Of a stretch of 37,223 bases of DNA, positions 28,320-36,097 are shown in pieces. The first letter of the stretch is position 1, and each line of letters starts with the position of its first letter. The notes below the pieces were generated by a model that searched no databases, was not told the origin of the DNA, and saw only the letters and a program-made list of their open reading frames with translations. Made by a program: the position numbers and the translations under genes. Origin of the DNA: Gracilaria caudata (taxonomy: Eukaryota > Rhodophyta > Florideophyceae > Gracilariales > Gracilariaceae); the NCBI GenBank assembly GCA_030374735.1, contig JASCIV010000152.1:1-37223 (forward strand), in the 5' to 3' direction.

Positions 28320-28751
28320 GTGACCAGTCCCGTCGAAACCTGGTTTGTTAGAACCCGATATGTACAGTTCGCCAAGAGAATATCCAGTTCTACAGGACGC
28401 ACGCACTCAACTGTGAAGGTGATATGGGACTTGGTTGATACTCATATGTTGGTATGGTTGAAAGCATATGCACAGTTCATGGTTGCGATCACGGTGTCCA
28501 TTGCAGTTTAGAGCGCTGGCCTTGCTACCGAACACAATCACGAAGATGCATGGAGGGCATCTATGTCTGGGGCTCTAGCTCTAACAAAATCATTAACTGG
28601 CCAGTACGAAGGTACTGCTACAACGGAGGAGTTTGGGGTACAAACATGGGGGGACGAAAACTGTGTTGAATTGTCCTACAGGGGACAAAAAACACAATAC
28701 CCTGTATGGTTCGATGCGACTGAAAGCGAAGAGACCCAAGCTCTGTTCTGA
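28320..28751 (+). pseudogene. Possible gene relic with one internal stop
   Basis: A single frame of 144 codons is open apart from a TAG at 28509-28511 and the terminal TGA. Both halves have ordinary protein composition (for example FVRTRYVQFAKRI before the stop, and FGVQTWGDENCVELSYRG and PVWFDATESEETQALF after). The frame opens with GTG, so the N-terminal part is missing or spliced. No family is recognised. Chance is possible. Confidence 0.25.
28603..28616 (+). other. Hairpin around TACGAAGGTA
   Basis: AGTAC-GAAG-GTACT forms a perfect stem with a GAAG loop; one further C-G pair extends it to six. The 10-mer core is at 28605-28614. This is the strongest stem among the five copies. Confidence 0.5.
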
Positions 28752-28918
28752 CAGATGGGGCCGCAGGGAACACTTTTGCGGAAGTGGTAGACTTTCGCGC
28801 ATGTTCGAAGCTTCCTCGATGCTGGTTGATGCTTGATACCTGTGGCTCTAGGAACCAGTCAAGGATCTGAAACAGTAGCTTTTACACTGTTGAAGAACTC
28901 TTCAGAGTTTTAGCACTT

Positions 28919-29597
28919 CTACGAAGCCGCAACACGAGCCACACCCTCTTGCTTACGACGCTCTTCCAATCGAGCAGCCTTGCGCTCCCTAGCAGCACGG
29001 TTCTTGAGACGACGCGCTTCGAACTGTTCCGCAAGAGCCTTAGAACGAGCCTTCTCAGCCTTGGCCTTATGGATAGATTCCATGAGCACTCTTCTGTTCT
29101 TAAAGACGTTACCCTTGCACCTGAGATATAACTCATGATAGAGGTACCTATCGATCTTCTTGGCCTCGCGATATTTGCGAAGAAGATTACGAAGCACACG
29201 TTGGCGCCTCATCCATAGGACCTTTTGGGGAAGGCGGGCATCGCGTGTACCGAGACGCTTGCCGTAGCCGCAATGTCGACCCTTACTCTTCGCAGCGTGG
29301 AGCTTACGCACTCGAGCACGAGAGTGGACGGTAACCGGCTTCTTAATGACAAGACCATCAGACACCAACTTTCGAATATTTTGTCCTGGACGTGAAGTAC
29401 AAAGGGGTGAGTTAGATCGCAAACGAGAGTTTTACGAGATTGATGGGCGATGGCGCATTTCGGAGAAGGCCATGCAAAGACTTACTGGAGTTGGCGATAG
29501 CGATCTCCTGAATTTCATTGGGATCAAGCCATACTTTGTTCTTGCCGCATCGCAGTACAGAGGCTGCCAGCCTCTTCTGGAGTTTGAGCGACACCAT
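28919..29597 (-). CDS. RPL19: 60S ribosomal protein eL19 (RPL19), two exons
   Basis: This is a structural protein of the large cytosolic ribosomal subunit, present only in archaea and eukaryotes. Exon 1 (29597-29486) encodes MVSLKLQKRLAASVLRCGKN and KVWLDPNEIQEIAIANS. Exon 2 (29385-28919) continues with RQNIRKLVSDGLVIKKP, then GYGKRLGTRDARLPQKVLWMRRQRVLRNLL, KYREAKKIDRYLYHELYL, GNVFKNRRVLMESIHKAKAEKARSKAL and the basic helical tail. The split Arg codon (A/GA) restores the family sequence NSRQNIRKL exactly. The joined product has 192 residues, close to the usual 185-200. The reading frame continues past the donor and upstream of the acceptor without homology, which confirms splicing. The gene is divergent from the RBR-type gene. 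Confidence 0.97.
29386..29485 (-). other. Spliceosomal intron in RPL19
   Basis: The intron is 100 bp. On the minus strand it begins GTAAGT (29485-29480), has a CTAAC branch-like motif (29415-29411) with the A 26 nt from the acceptor, and ends CAG (29388-29386). It interrupts the Arg codon after its first base. Confidence 0.93.
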
Positions 29598-30556
29598 GAT
29601 GCTCAAACTATTCGAAAGGATGCCTGTGACGTACAAAGCGGGACGTGAGGCATGTTCGGTCGGGGACGATGACCATCAACAGTGGTTCACCGACGTCGGA
29701 CGCCGGCCGGGAGCCTCCGTTTGCCACAACGCGTGTCCAAGTAACACAACGTTGACACGCATTTTCAATTGTAGCGAAAAACGATTCGTCACCACGTATC
29801 AGACGTGTATGAGGATCGTTCTCCTAAAACCTACGCCAGCACAGCACTGGCCGATACGCGGCACCGGTGTTTCCCGATGATCGTGGCACGTCATATCGAG
29901 CGTGCGCCGTAGCTTCCGTAGAAGGCGCGCAGCCAGTGGGGTGGCGCCACGTTGAACATGGGACAGCCGTTCCACAACGAGCACGCGAACCACACCGCTG
30001 TAAGCGGTGGAACCTGGTGGAAAGGACGCGCTCGAGCGCCGGTGGCGCGAGATGGAGGCTTCCACTGCCGGCGGTTTCTCGGCTGTTTTCAGACGCGCAT
30101 CGGTGCAGAGTGAGGTGGCACCCGCGCGTGTACGGCTCCGCCGCCATGCCGCCGCCACGACATCGGCTCGGCGCGCACATCGGCGTGCTGCGGTTGCACG
30201 AGGGAGTGCTGCGCTATCATACTTCCTTTCAAATCCCGCCGCGTTTCGCAACTCAACTCGCCCTACTTCGCCTTTCCATCATCGTCTGCCAGGCCTCAGG
30301 CGTACCCTGCTCCCCCCCTCCCTCCCCGTCCCTTCGCCGAAATCTTCCTCAATTGCTCCCTCACATCCACCAGCACCTATCCCGCTCCCAGCCCAAATCT
30401 TCTCCACACCCCCTTTCCTTCCCCTCTTTATCCTCCCAGTTACCTCTCCGTTTGCGCGACCGCCCAGGAATGTCACCTCCTTTCATACGTTTCACTAGCC
30501 TTCTTCGGTAGTGCCTGCAATCTCTTCATTAACCCCAACCTCAACTGTGCTCACAA
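29598..30556. promoter_or_regulatory. Divergent intergenic region, RPL19 and RBR-type gene
   Basis: This 959-bp GC-rich region lies between two head-to-head genes. The part nearest the RBR-type gene (about 30290-30550) is strongly pyrimidine-rich on the plus strand and is probably its leader. Two long frames (ending at 30498 and 30511) are Arg/Pro/Ser-rich without domains and are treated as artefacts. Confidence 0.5.
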
Positions 30557-31480
30557 ATGGGGAGGAAGAGGTTCTACGATGCCGTTCGTGATCTCATCCG
30601 AGACGAACACGACCCTCCGGAACAGCCTCGCTCCCGTCGTCGCCTCTCCATTTCATCTCTGCTCATCGCGCCGCAGTCCTGTGCTGCTTGCTGGGATCCT
30701 GTCCCACTAGAAGGCTCCGTCTTCCTGTGTAACACTTGTTGTGGCGCTCTGTGCCCACCTTGTCTCACTCAGTACGCTCGCTCTGCCATTGGCGACCGTC
30801 AGCTTCTTCCGCTCAGGTGCGCCGAACAGGATTGCCGTGCGCCGCTTCCGCTCTCGGCCCTCAATGGTCTACTCACCGCTGATCAAATTGCGAAGCTCGC
30901 TCGTTTTCAATGCAAGCTCATGCGTCAACCAACCAAAAGTTTACCTCAGGTATCCCCGCTTCGTGTCGAGCGCGATAGTGAAGCAGCCCTTCGCAACTTG
31001 ATGTGCGATAAAGGCTGGCGTCGTTGTCCTGACTGTGGCACTGGCATCGAAAAAACTGTTGGCTGTCCTCATGTAGTGTGCGTTTGTGGTGGCGAGTTGT
31101 GTTATTCATGCGGAGAGAGGTGGGGTAAGTGCGGCATAACTTGTCCTCGCCGCCGTGCGATACCAGCACATCACGATGCGCTCCTTGGGCTCCTTCCTGG
31201 CCGATTTGAAGAACTTAGAGATGAAGTTTGGGAACGTATGGTTGCTCTGCTTGAGAGGCTTCGTGAGCATCTCGAAAGGGATTTGCCGGCGCGATTGCAT
31301 AATTATCCTGCCGTTCAGCACGACCTACCTTCTATAACGTCACAACGATTTTCACACACCCTTACTCGTGCGCCAAGTAGAACGAATACTGGTATCGATA
31401 TTCGTGATGAGTCGCAGCCCCTCAAGATGAGTTTGAGATCCCTGGTGCACCCTCCGAGTTTAGAGAACCGGCTACGGTGA
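30557..31480 (+). CDS. RING/IBR-type zinc protein, short RBR-like E3 candidate
   Basis: The protein has 307 residues; the start is ATG in acaaATGG. A RING1-like cluster lies at about 42-93 (CAACWDP, then CNTCCGALCPPCL, then LRCAEQDC). After a linker with few Cys comes a second cluster at about 150-196: CPDCGTGIEKTVGCPHVVCVCGGELCYSCGERWGKC in type, with C157/C160, C170, C175/C177 and C182/C185. The GIEKTVGC(P)H pattern is typical of IBR and RING2 (Rcat) domains, in which the Cys after GG/VG can carry ubiquitin as a thioester. RBR ligases normally have RING1-IBR-RING2; here only two zinc modules are visible. The C-terminal 100 residues include a charged helix (FEELRDEVWERMVALLERLREHL). An E3 role is inferred. 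Confidence 0.82.
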   Translation: MGRKRFYDAVRDLIRDEHDPPEQPRSRRRLSISSLLIAPQSCAACWDPVPLEGSVFLCNTCCGALCPPCLTQYARSAIGDRQLLPLRCAEQDCRAPLPLSALNGLLTADQIAKLARFQCKLMRQPTKSLPQVSPLRVERDSEAALRNLMCDKGWRRCPDCGTGIEKTVGCPHVVCVCGGELCYSCGERWGKCGITCPRRRAIPAHHDALLGLLPGRFEELRDEVWERMVALLERLREHLERDLPARLHNYPAVQHDLPSITSQRFSHTLTRAPSRTNTGIDIRDESQPLKMSLRSLVHPPSLENRLR

Positions 31481-32722
31481 CGAACTCGTCATAGATTATG
31501 TCACAGGTTTGGGATTCGATCAAAATCGAGTATATGACGGATAAGCAACGAATGCGGTTTATCTTGGCACGGGTACTGTCTTTTAGAGTAGCACTTGAGA
31601 GATGCCTTTGAGACTTGAAAGCTCGAAAGCTTCAACGCCTTAATCACACGAGTCCAAGGTAATGGTGGCCAAACAGAGTAATTCATTGTGCCTTAGAAGC
31701 ACATCTGCTGTCTTGTCATTTACCGTCCAAGACTAAAAATGTCTGACACTACAGATTGGTACATCTCAAGATTTTCAACTTTAGATATATATATATATTT
31801 GAGAGGCGACTTACCATAAGTGCAGGAAATTTTGACAGTCTGAGAACCCGAAGCTCCTTGCAACAGGGAATCCCTTTGGGTTGATTAGCACAACTCATTT
31901 GTTATGCTATTCTGATTTTAGAAGAACAACGTCACGAAATACGGTGATGGGGACTCGCTGCTGTTCTTGATGCTTTTAATTGAACCCTGGTCAAAACAGT
32001 CAGGAAATGAAGAGCGGGGCAGGGCGGCCTTTGACAAAGTCAAAAAAACAAGTTGGCGTTTCAGTCCTGCAGAGAAAAGCACTGCCGTCCCCTCTGCGGC
32101 GGCAGAGGAGTGAGGGAAAGAATTCTTGCATACTTCATCTGCTCTTTGCAAGAAGAAATATGTATAATCGAAACGATTCATACCAAAATGCATGAGCTTC
32201 AGGGTGCTAATCCGCCGTTGTTGGTACACTGTACAGCTTGTTACATGGCATTACCCTTGCGTATATTCTATTGCTCTTCAATTGCATGTGAAGCAGTACT
32301 CGCTAAAAGCTGAACCCTATCCTGAGATACGCACTTCCCTCATCGAGGATAGAACAGCTTCAATGAATAGAAGAGATGAATTTCTTTGTTCTGTTAAATG
32401 TCCATTACACAGAACTATCTGAGAGATAACGAAGTGAGTGGTCAAGACATCAACAGCAGCCGCTCGGCCTGAAGTGCTGAAGCGTCAATTTCTCACTTTC
32501 TGCCCTTCTCTCTCGTTATCTTCTGTTCACTCTCAAGCCTAGCTAGATGACGATGTTGTTCTTGGCTTTGTGGGCCCATGGGTGGTCCATCAATTGCATA
32601 GAACGTCGCATTGTTAACACCGAGCCTACAACGTAGAGCTCATGATTGCTTCGAAAGAGGAAAAGTTCACAGTATCCGGATTCAGAATTGATTACTAGAG
32701 GAACCAGCAGTTCTTCAGCCTG
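31481..32722. other. Convergent intergenic stretch
   Basis: These 1.24 kb lie between the stops of the RBR-type and HIBCH-like genes. I see no gene: the frames are short and lack domains. The stretch is more A/T-rich than the promoters, with a (TA)n-like run at about 31784-31797. It presumably holds two 3' ends. Confidence 0.5.
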
Positions 32723-33772
32723 TCATCCAATAGAGCCTTGGACGGGATCAAACGCTTCCCACTCCGGGTTTCCTGTTTTGTCGACAAGCAACGCACGGAC
32801 ACCATCAACGAAATCTCTCCGCGCTGCTAGGTCTGTTTCTACAATTAGTTCTCGTTCAAGAGCTTCTACCAAATTTCCTCCTTTATATCCTTCTTTCATA
32901 ATCCGAAAGCATTCGTGCAAAGCGCGCGGTGAACCTTTCTGAATAGCAGCAAGTGCTTTTCTGGCCCATTCGTCCTCTTTCGTCTCTAATTGCCGGGTAA
33001 TTTCTTTCACACTGTCATGAGAGAACACTTCGTCAATCGCCCGCCGTATTTCCGATTCCGGATTTGAAAGCTCAGTACTCTCGTCCAAGAGCTCACGTGT
33101 ATTGTTTAACACAGCTTCCCTGCTAACGCCGACAAGATCAGCGCCTGTCCAATTGGCATCAATCACACCATGTGCCAAACCGAGAGCGACGGCATCTGCT
33201 GCTCCAATACGGGCCCCCGTAAGAGAGGCATACATTCCGACGCATCCTGGCATGTTCACGTAAAAGTGAGTCGCACCGCAATCTGGCACAAGCCCGATCG
33301 CCACCTCCGGCATTGAGAACAAGGCTTTTCTCGTCACTAACCGCACTGAACAGGATTGGAAGAGTCCTTGTCCAGCGCCAAAAGCATATCCGTCAGCTAG
33401 AGCGATCGTGACAATGCCTGATTCATGTAGAGACGCCATTCGCTCCATGAAGCGATATTCTCTGTTCAAAGTTTCCCATGCAGCGGTCCGTCGCTCCTGT
33501 GATTGAACAGGACCGGCACTGATCACTTTTTCGCGAAGCATTCGCACATCGCCACCGGCAGAGAACGCACGACCAGATCCAGTTAGAAGGACATAGCTTG
33601 GGGATTTAATACAATCCACAACAGCATTTAGAGCAACGAAAGTTTCCGGTTGCAAAGCATTGAGCGACTTCTCCCGAACAAGAGTTATGTGATGAATCTT
33701 CTCCCCACTTGCGATCGTGCGGAGGACATAGGTAAGACCACCCTTACTAAGCAAGTTGGGATCTAACTTCAT
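32723..33772 (-). CDS. 3-hydroxyisobutyryl-CoA hydrolase-like (ECH_2) protein
   Basis: The protein has 349 residues. In the crotonase fold, SGRAFSAGGDVRML (66-79) gives one half of the oxyanion hole and LADGYAFGAGQGLFQSCSVRLVT (about 125-146) the other. ALFSMPEVAIGLVPDCGATHFY keeps Glu156 and Asp164, the acidic pair used by HIBCH hydrolases rather than by dehydratases alone. The C-terminal region with KGSPRALHECFRIM, then ARRDFVDGVRALLVDKTGNPEWE, is the HIBCH/ECH_2 signature. The enzyme normally splits 3-hydroxyisobutyryl-CoA in valine breakdown. I see no C-terminal peroxisomal signal (it ends GSIG) and no clear presequence, so location is open. The gene is divergent from Clf1, with 291 bp between starts, and probably shares its promoter. 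Confidence 0.88.
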   Translation of the reverse strand: MKLDPNLLSKGGLTYVLRTIASGEKIHHITLVREKSLNALQPETFVALNAVVDCIKSPSYVLLTGSGRAFSAGGDVRMLREKVISAGPVQSQERRTAAWETLNREYRFMERMASLHESGIVTIALADGYAFGAGQGLFQSCSVRLVTRKALFSMPEVAIGLVPDCGATHFYVNMPGCVGMYASLTGARIGAADAVALGLAHGVIDANWTGADLVGVSREAVLNNTRELLDESTELSNPESEIRRAIDEVFSHDSVKEITRQLETKEDEWARKALAAIQKGSPRALHECFRIMKEGYKGGNLVEALERELIVETDLAARRDFVDGVRALLVDKTGNPEWEAFDPVQGSIG

Positions 33773-34063
33773 CTCAGCGCCTACGAATAGATGCTGATGT
33801 GGAAGGGGAACCGAGCGGGCTTTTGGCCGACATCGGATACCGACTCAATTTCGAGATCCCCGATAGTCTGTCCCGCAGACTCTGCCGCCCTCCTCGAAAA
33901 TGGTCCTAGCTAGAAATGGTCACGAGAAAAATTAAAACATTTAATAATGATGATCATGATCTTGTGCACTACAAGGGTACAGACTACCCATGTCATCGTG
34001 AAGTTCGCTCCCATTTCGGTTTGGTTGTTCTTGTCGCACTGCGAGAATTGGCTTGTCGCCACC
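33773..34063. promoter_or_regulatory. Short divergent promoter region, HIBCH-like and Clf1
   Basis: Only 291 bp separate the two starts, so the genes very probably share a bidirectional promoter. An A/T-rich patch (about 33925-33955) with ATGATGATCATG lies in it and contains upstream in-frame ATGs for Clf1. Confidence 0.5.
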
Positions 34064-36097
34064 ATGGATGAAGTTCCGTCCCATGCTCGAGCTCAAAGTG
34101 CGAACCGGGTGAAGAGCAAAGCTCCGGCCACGATTCAGATTACTGCGGAGCAGCTTTTACGCGAAGCATGGGAGCGCAAAGAGCGATCCGTCCCCATTCC
34201 CAAGCAACATATCGCGGACACCGAGGAATTACTGGACTACCAGAGAAATGAGCGCAAGCAGTATGAAATGCGGATTGTTCGCAATCGCTCACACACTTCT
34301 CTATGGATTCGCTACGCAAGATGGGAAGAAGAGCAAAACGAGTTTGTTCGCGCCCGTTCTATCTGGGAACGAGCTCTCGACAATGACTACCGCAATCCTG
34401 TTATATGGCTCAATTATGCAGAAATGGAAATGCGGCATCGCTTCATAAATCATGCAAGAAACGTTTTCGACAGAGCTGTAGCCTTGTTACCGAGAGTGGA
34501 CCAAATCTGGCTGAAGTATGCGCACATGGAGGAAATGCTGGGACAACTCAATCAAGCCCGATTGGTGTACGACCGCTGGATGAAGTGGCTTCCAGAATCT
34601 ACTGCCTATTTTGCTTTCATTCGCTTCGAGCTTCGTCATGAGCGTATTGAAAACGCTAGAAAGGTTTATGAATTACTTGTAAACGTACATCCAATATCAC
34701 ATTCTTACATCAAGTATGCAAGGTTCGAGGAGCGACACAAGCAACATGCCCGTGCTCGCCATGTGTACGAGCGCGCAAGTGAGCAGCTCTCACCTTCACA
34801 GTTAACACCAGGTTTCTTTTTCTGTTTTGCAAAGTTTGAAGAACGTCTCAAAGAAGTCCAGCGAGCGAGGACTATATATCTGTATGCTACAAAAAAGTTT
34901 TCTGAATCCGACTCTCCAGAATTGCATCACGCTTTCACCAGCTTTGAAAAGCAGCATGGTGATAGAGAGGCACTAGACAGCTTATTGTCCTCGAAGAAGA
35001 AAAGATCATATGAAACTGTCCTCGCTGAAAACCCTACGGACTACGATACTTGGTTTGATCTACTTCAACTCGAAGAATTGACTTCATCAACGGAACATAT
35101 TCGAAAAACTTATGAACGCGCAATTGTCAACTTACCCCCAGTTGCTTCCAAGCCATCGTGGAATAGATATGTTTATCTTTGGATTTCTTATGCTATTTGG
35201 GAGGAGCTCTCTTGCAATGATCTGCAATCGGCTATCAACGTATACAAGCGATGTATGGCTTTGATACCTAAGCGCCATCGTAAGTTTTCATTTGGGAAGC
35301 TTTGGATCTATTATGCTCAAGCCGAAATACGGAACAAGAATCTGCAGGCAGCACGCAGGATATTTGGTACCGGACTTGGTGTACTTCCTCACAAGCATGT
35401 TTTGTATGAAACATACATCGCATTCGAAGTTTCCCTCGGAGAATTTGAACGAGTTCGAAAGATTTATGAAAACTGGCTGACGAGAAATCCGATTCATGAA
35501 CCTGGCTTTCTTGCACTAGCGGACTTAGAGCTTGGGCTTGGAGAAGTCGAGAGAGCGAGACTGGTGCTTGAAATTGCCACTTCCGTGGATGAATTAAAGT
35601 CATCGTCAACGTTATGGGAGAAGCTAGCTGATGTGGTAAAACTTGAGGATGAAACCTTTGCTGTCAGGCGCTTTGAGGGGTACATTAGCAGCCAATCTCA
35701 CGCAGCCGTATGGCTTGCATACGTTTACATGATGAAAGAGTTGCGGGCGGCAGATGAAGCTGTGCGACGAATCTTCGAAAGGAGTGTAAATTCTCTAAGA
35801 GATGAAGCTATCGCTGCAAAAGAGAAGGGTACAGATCTCCGCGAAGAAGCTTATGAAATGGGAAACAAATGGTTGTCGTGGGAGATGGACAGACCGAATG
35901 CACTGAAGGACAAGAGCGCAAATCTAGCACATTCGAGGAATTCAATTCCGAGAAGAGTGAAGAAAACACGACAGACCGAAGAAGGGAGTGAAGATTATTT
36001 GGAAATTGTTTTCCCTGAGGAAGAAACGACTGTTGGCGGCATCGGTAACCTTCTGGAAGCTGCACGCCGATGGAAAAAACAACAGCAAAACGGATGA
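34064..36097 (+). CDS. CRNKL1: Crooked neck/Clf1 pre-mRNA splicing factor
   Basis: The protein is a scaffold of the Prp19/NineTeen complex that is needed for spliceosome activation. It has 677 residues, the family length. It begins with the conserved RVKSKAPATIQITAEQLLREAWERKE and is then built almost entirely of HAT (half-TPR) repeats: LWIRYARWEEEQNEFVRARSIWERAL, VIWLNYAEMEMRHRFINHARNVFDRAV, IWLKYAHMEEMLGQLNQARLVYDRWM and so on to about residue 610. The tail is basic, ending in GNLLEAARRWKKQQ. I chose ATG 34064 because it has a perfect Kozak context (gccaccATGG) and matches the family start. The frame is open upstream to ATG 33947, which would add 39 hydrophobic, unconserved residues. Its presence agrees with the spliceosomal intron in RPL19. 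Confidence 0.96.
   Translation: MDEVPSHARAQSANRVKSKAPATIQITAEQLLREAWERKERSVPIPKQHIADTEELLDYQRNERKQYEMRIVRNRSHTSLWIRYARWEEEQNEFVRARSIWERALDNDYRNPVIWLNYAEMEMRHRFINHARNVFDRAVALLPRVDQIWLKYAHMEEMLGQLNQARLVYDRWMKWLPESTAYFAFIRFELRHERIENARKVYELLVNVHPISHSYIKYARFEERHKQHARARHVYERASEQLSPSQLTPGFFFCFAKFEERLKEVQRARTIYLYATKKFSESDSPELHHAFTSFEKQHGDREALDSLLSSKKKRSYETVLAENPTDYDTWFDLLQLEELTSSTEHIRKTYERAIVNLPPVASKPSWNRYVYLWISYAIWEELSCNDLQSAINVYKRCMALIPKRHRKFSFGKLWIYYAQAEIRNKNLQAARRIFGTGLGVLPHKHVLYETYIAFEVSLGEFERVRKIYENWLTRNPIHEPGFLALADLELGLGEVERARLVLEIATSVDELKSSSTLWEKLADVVKLEDETFAVRRFEGYISSQSHAAVWLAYVYMMKELRAADEAVRRIFERSVNSLRDEAIAAKEKGTDLREEAYEMGNKWLSWEMDRPNALKDKSANLAHSRNSIPRRVKKTRQTEEGSEDYLEIVFPEEETTVGGIGNLLEAARRWKKQQQNG

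Larger units (their letters stand above)
25720..28918. other. Stretch of 3.2 kb without a recognised gene; coding-like fragments
   Basis: No known protein was recognised. On the minus strand between about 27270 and 26116, several frames have coding-like composition but switch frame, and one ends at a good splice donor. On the plus strand, a frame from 28320 to 28751 is open except for one TAG (28509-28511), and frames at 27303-27593 and 27998-28255 have plausible composition. CT and GA microsatellites lie at about 27625-27645 and 28270-28287. The most economical reading is decayed genes or multi-exon genes that I could not assemble. The 3' end of the eL19 gene lies next to 28918. Confidence 0.5.

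Noticed and set aside
29867..30511. Two long plus-strand frames upstream of the RBR-type gene
   Set aside because: Arg/Pro/Ser/His-rich reading of a GC- and pyrimidine-rich leader; no domain, and the RBR-type frame has its own good start.
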